A stretch of DNA of 64,000 nucleotides, from assembly GCA_021799035.1 (NCBI GenBank), contig JAJZBG010000002.1, positions 1-64,000 of the forward strand. Reading direction: 5' to 3'. Of this stretch, positions 1 to 9,623 are shown one piece after another. Under the pieces are notes generated by a model. The model was not told the origin of the DNA. It saw only the letters and a program-made list of their open reading frames with translations, and did no database searches. How positions within the stretch are numbered: position 1 is the stretch's first letter; each line of letters begins with the position of its first letter. The position numbers were made by a program, and so were the translations under genes. The DNA comes from Actinomycetes bacterium. Lineage in GTDB: Bacteria > Actinomycetota > Acidimicrobiia > Acidimicrobiales > Acidimicrobiaceae.

Positions 1-133
1 TTTTCGCATGCATGCCCATGGCGAGCCAACCGGCCACCAAAGGAGCCGAAAGCCTGACGACGCGTCGCAGGTTTAGGCACTGGGAGCGAAGAATTTCATT
101 GCATTAGGATTCGATATTTGAAAAGGTAAATAT

Positions 134-1225
134 ATGGCGAAGAATCCGAGTTGGCGCGGGCGCGGTCTGTCCAGGAGTGAAGGCCAGAGCAGCAGGGCGA
201 ATTCCTCTAGCAACAAGTCCGGTCGGAAGCAGACGCAGCCTCCATTGCGAGAGACCAACCAGGGTCGTGGCAGGCAGCAGCGTGCTTATGAAGGTCGCCG
301 AGCCGTTGATGGCAAAGACCAGGTTGAGGCGCATAGGGGAGCTAAGAAGTCACAGGCACCGGAGCTTTCAAAAAGTAGAATTATTCGTGGGAAGAAGAGC
401 TGGGGGGCTTTATCAAGAAAAGGGGCAATCAAAGCCATCGACTTCAGGGAAGGCGGCGGCGGCGGTGAGCACGGAGCAAGGCCCCGGGGTGCACCCAGCG
501 AGACGTTTGTTCCTGAGGTTTTCGTTGAGGTTGAGAAGGGTCCTGAAAGTCCCAAGCCCTCTTCGCACAGGGTTCGCAAGGAACGGGCTCGCGTTAGGAC
601 GGTGGATGAGGTGCTCGAGAGAGAAGTCTCTCGTCAGCTAACACCCGCCGATAAGAAGAAGGTTGAGCGGCTTCTAGCCGCCGCTATAGAAGCTTATGAA
701 AAGGATCGCTATCCTGAAGCCAAGCGCCTATTGGAGCAGGTGCTCGCAATAATTCCAGACTCTTTGTCCGCTCTGGAACTGTACGGCTTGGATCTCTACC
801 GCATGGGTCAGTGGGCGGCGGCGATCAAGGTTCTGGAAGATTTCATCAAGAAGTCAGGCTCTTTTGATCAGCATCCGGTGATTGCCGACTGCTATAGGGC
901 GCAAAGAAGGTACCAGGACGTAGACAGGATCTGGGTGGAGCTGTCGGCGGCTTCTCCATCATCGGATGTGATTGGTGAGGGTCGTATAGTGGTGGCCGGT
1001 GCCGCGGCGGATCAAGGAAAGCTAGCTAAGGCAATTGCGATTCTCGAGCGGTCCTTGTCAATCAGAAGAAAGCCCACTCTTGTAGATCTGCGCCAGTGGT
1101 ACGTACTGGCTGACCTATACGAACGTGCTGGCGAGATCGGCCACGCTAGGTCCTTGTTTTCTCGAATTATCAAGCATGATGCGAACTTTTTTGATGCCGC
1201 CGAGAGATTGTCTGATCTAGGCTAG
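134..1225 (+). CDS. TPR-repeat protein with long basic low-complexity N-terminus
   Basis: This 363-residue protein has two parts. Residues 1 to about 165 are rich in Arg, Lys, Gly and Ser and look disordered. From about residue 170 to the end the sequence is helical with tetratricopeptide-like repeats ([19 protein letters not shown], then [11 protein letters not shown] and [11 protein letters not shown]). TPR domains bind protein partners; the basic tail could contact RNA, DNA or ribosomes, but that is inference. The ATG is preceded by AAAAGG at a normal distance. The first 133 bases hold no gene I can support. The aldolase gene follows after about 70 bases, so the two may share a transcript. 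No signal peptide is seen, so a cytoplasmic location is expected. No specific function is recognised. Confidence 0.8.
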   Translation: MAKNPSWRGRGLSRSEGQSSRANSSSNKSGRKQTQPPLRETNQGRGRQQRAYEGRRAVDGKDQVEAHRGAKKSQAPELSKSRIIRGKKSWGALSRKGAIKAIDFREGGGGGEHGARPRGAPSETFVPEVFVEVEKGPESPKPSSHRVRKERARVRTVDEVLEREVSRQLTPADKKKVERLLAAAIEAYEKDRYPEAKRLLEQVLAIIPDSLSALELYGLDLYRMGQWAAAIKVLEDFIKKSGSFDQHPVIADCYRAQRRYQDVDRIWVELSAASPSSDVIGEGRIVVAGAAADQGKLAKAIAILERSLSIRRKPTLVDLRQWYVLADLYERAGEIGHARSLFSRIIKHDANFFDAAERLSDLG

Positions 1226-1295
1226 TGGGGTCTGGCTTAAACCTCCGGGCTCGTGCTATGGGCCGCAAAGGTTGGTTGTCCATAAGGAGATGACA

Positions 1296-2351
1296 GTGGG
1301 TATTGATCTTGAGCAGCTACTTGGTGATGAGGTAAAGGCCCTTTTGTCACATAGTTGCGAAACAGTCCGGTCTGACGACCTCACTTTGCCGGGACCAGAT
1401 TTCATCGACAGGGTGTTTCTCGATACAGACAGGCCCATTCCAGCCGTGAAGGCGCTCTCTCAGCTTTATAGCACCGGGAGGCTCGCGGGAACAGGTTATC
1501 TTTCGATTCTCCCGGTCGACCAAGGTATAGAACATTCAGGCGCGGCATCGTTTGCCAAGAACCCAGCATATTTCGATCCTAAGAACCTGGTTGAGCTCGC
1601 GCTCAATGCCGAGTGTTCTGCAATTGCGACGACACTGGGTGGATTGGGGATTGTGGCGAGACGATATGCGCACAAGATTCCCTTCATAGTCAAGCTGAAC
1701 CACAACGAGTTGCTCACCTATCCTGCTAAGGCAGATCAGGTCATGTTCAGCTCAGTGAGACAGGCGGCAGACCTGGGTGCTTCCGGAGTGGGAGCTACGA
1801 TCTATTTCGGGTCTGACGGTGCAACGCGCCAGATTCAAGAGGTTTCTGCAGCGTTTGCGGAAGCACACCGGCTCGGCCTCTTTACGGTTCTGTGGTGTTA
1901 TCTGCGAAATCCTGCCTTCAATACTGAAGAGGCTGATTATCACTTGGCTGCGGACTTGACGGGTCAGGCCAACCACATAGGGGTGACCTTGGAAGCGGAT
2001 ATCATCAAGCAGAAGCTTCCGGAGAACAACGGGGGCTATTACGCGTTGAAGTTTGGTCGCACCGACAAACTTGTCTACGAAAAGCTGACTACCGACAACC
2101 CGATCGATCTTACCCGATGGCAGGTTGTCAACTGCTATGCGGGTCGTGTTGGCCTTATCAATTCAGGTGGCGAGTCCAAGGGAGCCTCCGATCTGGCAGA
2201 AGTGGTGCGCACCGCGGTAATCAACAAGCGGGCTGGGGGGCAGGGATTGATTGTAGGGAGAAAGGCGTTTCAGCGTCCGCGGGATGAAGGTGTTGCGCTG
2301 ATCAAGGCTATTCAGGACGTTTATCTCGATCCGTCTGTAAGCGTTGCTTAG
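1296..2351 (+). CDS. fbaB: class I fructose-bisphosphate aldolase (FbaB/DhnA type)
   Basis: The product (351 residues from the chosen start) should interconvert fructose 1,6-bisphosphate with dihydroxyacetone phosphate and glyceraldehyde 3-phosphate by a Schiff-base mechanism, in the cytoplasm. It matches the E. coli FbaB pattern: LPVDQGIEH near residue 70, a KLNHNELL segment, a GATIYFGSD segment and DIIKQKLP, the region that carries the active-site lysine in FbaB. GTG at 1296 is chosen because AAGGAG at 1284-1289 lies six bases upstream. An in-frame TTG at 1272 and ATG at 1290 are less well placed. The gene is convergent with the DUF1015 gene, with about 50 bases between them. Family assignment is firm; the substrate is inferred from the family. 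Confidence 0.88.
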   Translation: MGIDLEQLLGDEVKALLSHSCETVRSDDLTLPGPDFIDRVFLDTDRPIPAVKALSQLYSTGRLAGTGYLSILPVDQGIEHSGAASFAKNPAYFDPKNLVELALNAECSAIATTLGGLGIVARRYAHKIPFIVKLNHNELLTYPAKADQVMFSSVRQAADLGASGVGATIYFGSDGATRQIQEVSAAFAEAHRLGLFTVLWCYLRNPAFNTEEADYHLAADLTGQANHIGVTLEADIIKQKLPENNGGYYALKFGRTDKLVYEKLTTDNPIDLTRWQVVNCYAGRVGLINSGGESKGASDLAEVVRTAVINKRAGGQGLIVGRKAFQRPRDEGVALIKAIQDVYLDPSVSVA

Positions 2352-2400
2352 TGTCCCTGATGTGAGTGAAGGCGCCATTCCACCTGCATTTCGGCGCATT

Positions 2401-3489
2401 CTATAGGTTGAGTTTCTCTCCAAAGATGAGTCCTGGCAGCGGCTTGGGATAGAACATTGTAGATTTTGGTGGAAGTGGGTTCTTTCCAAATGCTGCCATC
2501 CGAATCTGTTTGATGGTGACAGGTCTGGTCAGCAGTGCCACTTTGGTGGGGTCTGATAGCACTCTCTCACGCAGCCTCCTGGCATCTGTGATGTACTGCG
2601 TGGACCTGGCCTCAAGGACCTTGGCGATAATCTGAGAAGTGATGGCGTCGTTCTGCTTCGGGTCGCTGTGAAAGGGCCTGACCTTGAACGTTGCTTCTCC
2701 GACAAGTAGAAGCAGAGCGTCGGATTCAAGATGGCTGGCCATGTCGTCGTCTGGGAAAGGTTCGATTTCAAATTGCCTTTCCAGTCTCAGCATGATTTCC
2801 GAACGAGTCAAGCTTGTTTTGAAGCAACGATGTATAGGCCGTATCTCGGCTTGCAGCGGGTCTAGGTCGGTCACGAAGCAGAGCAATCGGACCGTGCTCT
2901 GTGGAGGGGAGACCGACAGCAGCTTCATTGCCCTAGCGATTCGGTGATGGCCATCGGCAATGATGAGCTGCGAATTGCGGACTGCTAATTCAATCCGTTC
3001 TTGCTCCGCTGTGTCGGTTATGTGCCATACGGTGTGAACTACACCTGAGTGGTCCGATGCTGACGCCAGAGTCGGCCCTCTTGTGATCTCGTTGGCCCTC
3101 AAGGTGCTTTGGGCCGAAATCGCCCAGATTGGTCCTGCACCAGGGCGAGCGATGATAACGTCGCTGCTTTCTTGCGACAGCGCGGTTACGGACGAAAGCG
3201 TCTGCTCATGAACGAGAATATGGTCAGGTATGTAGGCCTCGTGGCCATCGGCATGGTCGGGCTTGGCGTCGGGGATTTGGTTGCTTATTTCCAGGACACC
3301 AAAGATCCCTTCCAGCAGGCGGGATCTGCCTTTTAGGTCAACGAAGGCCATTTGATAGAGGTAATACCCAAGCTGCTCATCGCGGATCAAATCGCCGATC
3401 TTGGGTGATGCTGGCGGGGTTGTGAGCTTTTCCGGACCGACAAGTGCGGTATCGTAGCGGTATGAGGCTAGCGGTCTAAAGTTGTGCAA
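2401..3489 (-). CDS. DUF1015 family protein
   Basis: This 362-residue protein carries the hallmark ADGHHR motif of the DUF1015 family at residues 178-183. The N-terminal half has the usual pattern of the family (FRPLASYRYD at the start, then a PDHILVHEQT segment). Some DUF1015 members are free-serine kinases (SerK), but that activity cannot be assigned from sequence alone. No membrane segments are seen. It starts at an ATG close to the divergent HAD-phosphatase gene; the 80-base spacer between them should hold both promoters. It lies convergent to the aldolase gene. Confidence 0.85.
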   Translation of the reverse strand: MHNFRPLASYRYDTALVGPEKLTTPPASPKIGDLIRDEQLGYYLYQMAFVDLKGRSRLLEGIFGVLEISNQIPDAKPDHADGHEAYIPDHILVHEQTLSSVTALSQESSDVIIARPGAGPIWAISAQSTLRANEITRGPTLASASDHSGVVHTVWHITDTAEQERIELAVRNSQLIIADGHHRIARAMKLLSVSPPQSTVRLLCFVTDLDPLQAEIRPIHRCFKTSLTRSEIMLRLERQFEIEPFPDDDMASHLESDALLLLVGEATFKVRPFHSDPKQNDAITSQIIAKVLEARSTQYITDARRLRERVLSDPTKVALLTRPVTIKQIRMAAFGKNPLPPKSTMFYPKPLPGLIFGEKLNL

Positions 3490-3569
3490 GTAACTCTAAT
3501 TTCCATTTGAAAGCTGAATCTTATTAAGAAATTAGCATCTGGTCGACTGAAATAGGTAGTGGAGAGGCT

Positions 3570-4358
3570 TTGAGTTGGGTTTTGGATTTAGACGGCGTAA
3601 TTTGGCGTGGCAATCAGGTCATTCAAGGGTCTGCAGAGGCAGTTGAGCGTCTCTTCAAGTTGGGTGTGTCTGTTAATTTTGTTACCAACAACTCGATGCT
3701 CACCCCAGCGGAATACGTGGAAAAGATGAAATCCTTCGGAATTACGATCAGAGAGGATCAGATGTTCACGTCCGCGATGGCAGCTGCGTCAATGCTTGAC
3801 CCAGTGGCAAAGGTATACGTCATTGGTGGAGGCAATGGTGTCAGACAGGCTGTTGAAAGGCGTGGAATCACAGTGGTCGAGGATTCCTCCAAGGCCGACG
3901 CCGTGGTTGTGGGCTGGGATCCTGGCATCACCTTTGACAAGATTACTAATGCCATGAGGGCGATTCGAGCCGGGGCGCGATACATTGCCACCAATGCCGA
4001 TCCAACTTATCCAAACCCTGAGGGACTTTTGCCTGGGACCGGCAGCTTGGCTGCAGCAGTCGCAGTGGCTTCTGGCGTGGAGCCTGTCTTTGCAGGGAAG
4101 CCTAATCCGCCGATCGTTTCCTTGATAAAGCCGCTGCTCTCAGGCGAAGATGTGATGGTCGGTGATCGGCTGAGCACTGATGGCAGATTCGCTAAGGTGC
4201 TTGGTGTGCACTTTGGACTCGTGCTCAGTGGGGTGAAGGAGCCTTACAGCGAGAGCGATGTTGCTGGATCGACAACGATTGCCGATGATCTGCTTTCGTT
4301 GGTGAAGATCTTTGAAACCTACGGCAACCTTCCGGTGGGAGAATTTACAGGAGGCTGA
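3570..4358 (+). CDS. HAD-IIA family phosphatase (NagD-like)
   Basis: A 262-residue haloacid dehalogenase-type phosphatase with all four motifs: DLDGVIW (nucleophile Asp6, general acid Asp8), VTNNS near residue 40, the AGKPNPP lysine motif, and MVGDRLSTD, which binds magnesium. The cap arrangement and length fit the NagD/4-nitrophenylphosphatase (IIA) class, whose members act on phosphoglycolate, nucleotide or sugar phosphates. The natural substrate cannot be told. The start is TTG with GGAGAGG just upstream. An 11-base palindrome (TGACCAGGTCA, 4360-4370) lies directly after the stop codon. Confidence 0.88.
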   Translation: MSWVLDLDGVIWRGNQVIQGSAEAVERLFKLGVSVNFVTNNSMLTPAEYVEKMKSFGITIREDQMFTSAMAAASMLDPVAKVYVIGGGNGVRQAVERRGITVVEDSSKADAVVVGWDPGITFDKITNAMRAIRAGARYIATNADPTYPNPEGLLPGTGSLAAAVAVASGVEPVFAGKPNPPIVSLIKPLLSGEDVMVGDRLSTDGRFAKVLGVHFGLVLSGVKEPYSESDVAGSTTIADDLLSLVKIFETYGNLPVGEFTGG

Positions 4359-4471
4359 TTGACCAGGTCAGCCGTCGTGGCTGTAGCGAAGACATGACGG
4401 GATTGGGATCTTTTGATCATATCCCCAGATTGCCGCGTTTTTGGCCCATTATTCCTAGGAGGGAGATCTAA

Positions 4472-5479
4472 TTGAAGACCACGGAAATAGTGCTTCGCAA
4501 GCGACCAGATGGGCTGCCGACGGCTGGCGATTTTGGACTCAGAGAGATTGAGTTAGGCGTGCCAGCAGTAGGTGAAGTGTTGGTCAGGCTGCTATGGCTG
4601 TCAGTCGATCCATATATGCGTGGGCGCATGTCGGGATTGAGGACTTATGTAGCGCCGTTCCAGCTCGATGAGCCGATCGCCGGTGCCGGAGTTGCCCAGG
4701 TTCTCGAGTCGATGGACCCTGCAGTGGTGCCTGGCGATTTTGTTCTTGGCAACTTCCGCTGGCGGCAATTTGACGTCACTTCGGCGGCTCACCTGAAAAG
4801 GATCGATCCTGACCAAGCTCCACTTTCGGCGCATCTGGGAGTGCTTGGCATGCCGGGATTCACCGCATTTGTGGGTCTCAAGAGAATTGGTGATTTGAAG
4901 CCATCTGACACGGTCTATATTTCTGCCGCAGCCGGGGCAGTTGGCTCGTTTGCGGGTCAGATTGCCAAGATTTTGGGGGCTAAGGTTATTGGATCAGCTA
5001 GTTCCCACGAAAAGGTTCGCTCCGTGGTGGACAAGGGATTTGACGCAGCATTCAGCTACAGGGAGCGATCTGTAAGCAACGCCCTTAAAGAACTCGCTCC
5101 GGAAGGTGTCGACCTCTACTTTGACAATGTTGGAGGTGAGCACCTTCAAGGTGCAATTTCCAATATGGCGAACTTTGGTCGCATTGTCATGTGTGGGGCC
5201 ATATCTCAATACAACCTCACGAGTCCAGCACCTGGACCGTCAAATTTATCGCTTGTAATCTCTAGAAGGCTAACCATAAGAGGATTTATTGTGTCCGATC
5301 ACAGCGACATGCAGGACTCCTTCATGGCCGAGGCCGCCGATTGGCTAAGTAGCGGAAAGCTGAAGTATGACGAGACCGTGAGAGAGGGGCTTGAGTCAGC
5401 TCCAGGAGCATTGATCGAGCTTTTCGAGGGGGCGAATGTTGGGAAGATGCTTGTAAGAGTGGCCCCGCCGGAGGGTTGA
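4472..5479 (+). CDS. NADP-dependent MDR-superfamily oxidoreductase
   Basis: The 335-residue product belongs to the zinc-independent medium-chain dehydrogenase/reductase group related to prostaglandin reductase, leukotriene B4 dehydrogenase and bacterial curcumin reductase. The N-terminal segment includes LWLSVDPYMRGRM, typical of that subgroup. The Rossmann segment AAAGAVGSFAGQIAK should bind NADPH. The likely chemistry is reduction of the double bond of an enone or enal. The start is TTG with a very good AGGAGGG upstream (about 4456-4462). It stands alone in the same direction as its neighbours. No substrate can be named. Confidence 0.88.
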   Translation: MKTTEIVLRKRPDGLPTAGDFGLREIELGVPAVGEVLVRLLWLSVDPYMRGRMSGLRTYVAPFQLDEPIAGAGVAQVLESMDPAVVPGDFVLGNFRWRQFDVTSAAHLKRIDPDQAPLSAHLGVLGMPGFTAFVGLKRIGDLKPSDTVYISAAAGAVGSFAGQIAKILGAKVIGSASSHEKVRSVVDKGFDAAFSYRERSVSNALKELAPEGVDLYFDNVGGEHLQGAISNMANFGRIVMCGAISQYNLTSPAPGPSNLSLVISRRLTIRGFIVSDHSDMQDSFMAEAADWLSSGKLKYDETVREGLESAPGALIELFEGANVGKMLVRVAPPEG

Positions 5480-5631
5480 GCAGTGTGAGTGCTGTAGGGA
5501 TTCAGTCACTTGTTCAGTACAAGGAGTCGTTGAGGGGAAGGTCCTGTTCGTAAGAAGACTCTAATCTTTGGCTAATGTTGCAGGAGCCTTTAGCGTGGAT
5601 AATGTTTCAGTTGGTGTAGCTGGAGAATGTT

Positions 5632-6216
5632 TTGACACATAAGTCGTTGCCGTCAATCAAGCTGGTGTGGCTATTGGCAGGAGCCATGGCAGCGATGAGC
5701 GCTTACGTCGTTATCAGCGGATACGGAGTGTCTGCACACGCACCCGTCGCGGTGGCACAGAGCGTGGATTTGCTCCCCAAGCCCGCAGGTGGTGGCAGCG
5801 CGCCGGTGTCGGTCACCACGACCACGGTGGTCCCGGAAGGCACGACGTCGCCGAGACTCTTGGAGATTCACTCCTCATCTCCGGTGCTCAATTACTCCGA
5901 ACAGTCGAAAGGGCTCACTGAAGTAGGATCCGCCAATGAAAGTTCTCCAGGGGGGGAAGATTCCTCAGGGAAGAGGACATCAAACGCGGATAATCCCAGT
6001 TCCAATGCATCTGCTCAACCTTCGGGCCAAAGAACCTCGTCAGGTGATTCTAAGGATGGTTCCACGCATCGATCGCAATCTGGGGGAGATACAGTGACTA
6101 CGTCGACAACAGCCGCCGTCAAGGCTTCTGAGGGTGGCAATTCTTCATCGACCACAACCACATCGACGACAGTGATCAAAGGCGATGGGGGATCTTCGAA
6201 GAGCGGTGATGACTAG
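5632..6216 (+). CDS. secreted or anchored Ser/Thr-rich low-complexity protein
   Basis: This 194-residue protein begins with a short basic stretch and a hydrophobic segment (about residues 10-30), followed by an AVAQ sequence that could be a signal-peptidase site near residue 42. The rest is rich in Ser, Thr, Gly and Asp, with runs such as TTTTSTT. It has no Cys and no recognisable domain. It looks like an exported, extended protein. The start is TTG with GGAG six bases upstream. It lies about 75 bases before a sensor kinase gene in the same direction, so it may be an accessory of that two-component system; this rests on position only. A leader of about 150 bases precedes it. Confidence 0.65.
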   Translation: MTHKSLPSIKLVWLLAGAMAAMSAYVVISGYGVSAHAPVAVAQSVDLLPKPAGGGSAPVSVTTTTVVPEGTTSPRLLEIHSSSPVLNYSEQSKGLTEVGSANESSPGGEDSSGKRTSNADNPSSNASAQPSGQRTSSGDSKDGSTHRSQSGGDTVTTSTTAAVKASEGGNSSSTTTTSTTVIKGDGGSSKSGDD

Positions 6217-6291
6217 AGTTCCAATGCCGCATCTAGCCGAAGTCGCTCTGAACGGGGAAATTTTGGGAAGTCGGGGACAGTTGGAGGGTGT

Positions 6292-7749
6292 TTGGGCAGC
6301 AAGCACGTGCAAAAGGTGCTGAGCATCAGGGGTTTGCGTCTTCGAAACCTGTCTACGGTGACACGGTTGATGTTGATTTACGCCTTGATTTCGGCTGCAG
6401 CTCTTGGGTTGTTGCTCACTCAGGTGGTAAGAATCTACGCGTCTCACGCCAAAAGCGTCATAATCTCCGATTTGGCCGGAGAGGTGCCCGAGTTTGCAAG
6501 CGCCGCGAATCTCCGGCCTGCCCAGGAAGACCTTTACACTTTTGCCCAATCGTACCTTGCGACACACATCGTCACGAACCAGCACATCCTTTTCATAGAC
6601 ATCTTCGGCCATACGGTCCTTGGGTCTGAAAATTCTTCGCAGGTCTCTGGTTTGCCGCAGGTTTCTGCATTCCTGGCCAGCACCCCGAAGGTCACCACTT
6701 TTGTGACAGGTGATCTAAAAGCGACACAGTATCTCGTCATGGGTTCTCCAATAACCGAAGGTGGAAAGGTTGTCGGGGTCTTGGTAGGGGTTACGAGTCT
6801 TGCAGGGCTTCAGGGGCAGGAGGGGCAAGTGATACTGCTTGCCGGCATGGAGGCTCTCGTTGCCCTGATGTTTTCCGTTATCGCTGGATACTTGCTGCTG
6901 CGGCGTGTGATGCGTGCTGTAGGAAAGGTCACTGAGACGGCTGTCGAAATCTCACATGGCGATCTCGACAGGCGAATCGATTTCCGCGGTCAGTCTGACG
7001 AGGTCGGCAAGCTGGCGATAGCCTTTGACGAGATGATAACCAGAATAAGCCAGACCATGGAGTCGCAGCGAAGGCTGATCGCAGATGTCTCACACCAGCT
7101 CAAAACACCTCTGACGGTTATAAGAGGGAACCTCGAACTTGTCTCCAGGAGCAAAGAGCTCGACAAAGCTGAGCTCGACGAAGTCCTCGAGACCGTGATT
7201 TCCGAGACGGATTATATGAAGAGCATGCTTGAAGCTCTGCTGATGTTAGAGCGCATGAATGATGGAAATGCGCTAAACGAGACGAGCGTGGATCTACGCA
7301 GCTTCATTTCCGATGTCTTCACAAGCGCTATCACGCTCGGAAAGCGGGAGTGGCATCTGGGGGATATACCTGATCTGGCTGTTCGATTTGACGGACCAAA
7401 GGTTCGCGGCGCATTGCTGAATCTGCTTGAAAATGCCGAAAAAGCGACTTCTGAAGGCGACACTATCGCTTTGTCGGCCGTGACTTACAACGGGCATCTG
7501 GACATATCTGTGGCAGATTCTGGACTCGGCATCCAGCCTGTCTATCTTGAGAAGATATTTGAAAGGTTTGAACGAGGTGCAAGCAGAGATCAGCGGGGAG
7601 CAGGACTTGGTCTTGCGATCGTGCAAGCCGTCGCCAAGGCGCACGACGGCACGGTCAAGGTCGACTCTGCCCCAGGTGAAGGCAGTACCTTTACTATGAG
7701 GTTTCCAAGCTCGAGAATCGTGGAGCGGGCCGGCAAGGGGGCGAAGTGA
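6292..7749 (+). CDS. membrane sensor histidine kinase
   Basis: A 485-residue kinase. Transmembrane segment 1 is at about residues 22-45, an extracytoplasmic sensor loop follows to about 175, and transmembrane segment 2 is at about 178-203. A HAMP linker comes next, then a HisKA domain with the H-box SHQLKTPL (phospho-accepting His268), and a HATPase domain with NLLENAEK, ADSGLGI and GAGLGLAIV boxes. It should autophosphorylate in response to an envelope signal and pass phosphate to the regulator encoded just downstream, whose start overlaps this stop as GTGA. The start is TTG with GGAGGG upstream. The signal is unknown. Confidence 0.92.
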   Translation: MGSKHVQKVLSIRGLRLRNLSTVTRLMLIYALISAAALGLLLTQVVRIYASHAKSVIISDLAGEVPEFASAANLRPAQEDLYTFAQSYLATHIVTNQHILFIDIFGHTVLGSENSSQVSGLPQVSAFLASTPKVTTFVTGDLKATQYLVMGSPITEGGKVVGVLVGVTSLAGLQGQEGQVILLAGMEALVALMFSVIAGYLLLRRVMRAVGKVTETAVEISHGDLDRRIDFRGQSDEVGKLAIAFDEMITRISQTMESQRRLIADVSHQLKTPLTVIRGNLELVSRSKELDKAELDEVLETVISETDYMKSMLEALLMLERMNDGNALNETSVDLRSFISDVFTSAITLGKREWHLGDIPDLAVRFDGPKVRGALLNLLENAEKATSEGDTIALSAVTYNGHLDISVADSGLGIQPVYLEKIFERFERGASRDQRGAGLGLAIVQAVAKAHDGTVKVDSAPGEGSTFTMRFPSSRIVERAGKGAK

Positions 7750-8447
7750 ATATCGTGATTGTGGAGGATGACGCAAAAATTGCGAGCTTCTTGTCAAAGG
7801 GGCTAAAAGCGGAGGGATATGCGACACTGACCATATCCGATGGAGACGAGGCCTTGAATCGCGTTCCAGCGATGGGAAATGACGTGGATCTGGTGCTGCT
7901 CGATTTGTCTCTCCCCGGCAAGGATGGGAAAGCGGTTCTGACTTCGTGGCGGGCGAGAAAGTTCACGCGGCCGGTCATCATACTGACGGCTCGTGATGAC
8001 ACCTCGGACAAGATAGAGGGCTTGGACTCTGGTGCGAACGACTACGTGACCAAGCCATTTTCATTTGCTGAACTGCTTGCGCGTATCCGTGCCGCCATTC
8101 GCGGAGCTGACCAGACATCAGCTACCCGTCTTCAGGTCCTTGATCTTGATCTGGATCTGGTGACTAAGGTGGCGTGGCGTGGCGAGGAGAGGATTGACCT
8201 TGCACCCAAAGAATGGGCGCTCCTCGAACTCTTCATGCGCAATCCGAACCAGGTCCTCTCGAGGATGCAGATCCTGAATCACGTATGGGATTACTCTTTT
8301 GACCCCGGAAGCAACATAGTTGATGTATACGTCGGCTATCTGAGGAAGAAGATTAATGCCGCTGGCAAAGTTGAGCTGCTTCAGACGATAAGAGGTGCTG
8401 GTTACAGATTTCTTCCAGTTCAATATCAGTCTGCTCCATCGGCATAG
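7746..8447 (+). CDS. OmpR-family response regulator
   Basis: A 233-residue regulator with an N-terminal receiver domain (acidic pocket Glu7-Asp8-Asp9, phospho-acceptor Asp53 in LLDLSLPG, conserved Lys in VTKPF) and a C-terminal winged-helix DNA-binding domain (APKEWALLELF through RGAGYRFLP). It is the cognate partner of the upstream kinase: the GTG start overlaps the kinase stop by four bases, so translation is coupled. Its target genes cannot be told. The stop codon is part of an 8-bp inverted repeat shared with the end of the convergent LOG-family gene. Confidence 0.92.
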   Translation: MNIVIVEDDAKIASFLSKGLKAEGYATLTISDGDEALNRVPAMGNDVDLVLLDLSLPGKDGKAVLTSWRARKFTRPVIILTARDDTSDKIEGLDSGANDYVTKPFSFAELLARIRAAIRGADQTSATRLQVLDLDLDLVTKVAWRGEERIDLAPKEWALLELFMRNPNQVLSRMQILNHVWDYSFDPGSNIVDVYVGYLRKKINAAGKVELLQTIRGAGYRFLPVQYQSAPSA

Positions 8448-8474
8448 CCGTCCGAGCCCCCGATCTGACGGCTA
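8445..8474. terminator. hairpin between convergent genes
   Basis: TAGCCGTC (8445-8452) and GACGGCTA (8467-8474) form a perfect 8-bp stem with a 14-base loop. It contains the stop codon of the response regulator and reaches the stop of the LOG-family gene on the other strand. There is no T-tract, so it may act as a weak bidirectional terminator or as a 3' stabilising structure. Confidence 0.45.
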
Positions 8475-9548
8475 GCTTCCGCTTGCCTCTCCGGCAGTGA
8501 CGATTCCAGGTTCAATCGCGCTTGGCAGCCTGTTCAAGGCATTGATGAAGCTCCGGAGGCGGCCGTGCGAAACCTGATTGAATGTCAGAGACAGCCTAAA
8601 GAGTGACAAGTAGTCGTTGTCGGCAACCTCTTGAGGCGTCGCGTCGACCTTGTTGATTTCTCCCTCAAGGCAAATGTCGGAGAAATTTTCGTTGAGTTGA
8701 GCTAGCTCTTCGTCCGTCACGCAGAAATTGGTTCTCACGATTAGCTTGTTGCCGACAAACCGCAGGCTGTGGTAGTTCCTATAGAAGTCGACGATCTCGT
8801 CTACAGCCTCATTGACGTCATGGGTTATCAGGTAGAGAGACTGGTCAGGCGGAGAGATAAAGCCTCTGGAGATTGCCTCCTGCTTGAGGAATCTTTCCCA
8901 CGCGTGCCAGTATGTCCCACCCTCTGCATCAAGCAGAACAACCGGGGCGGGAACCGCTTTGCCGGTCTGAATCAAGGTGAGGATCTCGAAACTCTCATCA
9001 AGCGTGCCGAATCCTCCTGGCATGACCACGAAGCCGTGGGACTCTTTGACAAGCATCAGCTTGCGTGTGAAGAAGTACTTCATGCTCACTAGCTTTGGGT
9101 CATTCGCGATGATGTGGTTGGCGAACTGTTCGTGCGGAAGCTTGATGTTTACACCGAAGCTCATTTCCGGGCCAGCGCCTTCCAAGCCTGCTTGCATAAT
9201 TCCAAGGCCAGCCCCAGTGACCGTCATCCACCCGCGTTTTGAGAGTTGGCGCGAAACCTCTCGGGCCACCTCGTAGGTGGGGTCGGAGGGACTTGTTCGG
9301 GCTGAGCCGAACAGAGTTATCTTGCGCTGGAGGTGGTAAGGCTCAAAGACTCTAAAAGCGTTCGCAAGTTCGCGCAGAGAATCGGAGGCGATTTTCAGGT
9401 CAAGCCTTTGAAAGTTCGAGTCCGCAATGGTGATGGCAGTTTCAAGAAGATGACGCAGGACGTCGCGATTATTGACCACTTCCAGCTGGTCTAGAATCTG
9501 CGTCACTAGAACGTCAATCTGTCCTGGTTCTGAAGGCTTATACGTCAC
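8472..9548 (-). CDS. LOG-family Rossmann-fold protein
   Basis: The 358-residue product carries the LOG (lonely guy) family signature PGGFGTLDE at residues 177-185 and a GAGLGIMQAGLEGA segment. Family members can be cytokinin-riboside-monophosphate phosphoribohydrolases, releasing nucleobase from nucleotides. This one is longer than the roughly 190-residue plant-type proteins, having extra N- and C-terminal parts, so its substrate is open. It follows fbiC on the minus strand after 75 bases and may be co-transcribed. Confidence 0.85.
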   Translation of the reverse strand: MTYKPSEPGQIDVLVTQILDQLEVVNNRDVLRHLLETAITIADSNFQRLDLKIASDSLRELANAFRVFEPYHLQRKITLFGSARTSPSDPTYEVAREVSRQLSKRGWMTVTGAGLGIMQAGLEGAGPEMSFGVNIKLPHEQFANHIIANDPKLVSMKYFFTRKLMLVKESHGFVVMPGGFGTLDESFEILTLIQTGKAVPAPVVLLDAEGGTYWHAWERFLKQEAISRGFISPPDQSLYLITHDVNEAVDEIVDFYRNYHSLRFVGNKLIVRTNFCVTDEELAQLNENFSDICLEGEINKVDATPQEVADNDYLSLFRLSLTFNQVSHGRLRSFINALNRLPSAIEPGIVTAGEASGS

Positions 9549-9623
9549 TTCTCTCCTAAGTCAAGCAATCTGAGAGCAATGGCTTCCAAATTGAGATGGT
9601 CGCACTGTCCCTGGATATCGAGC

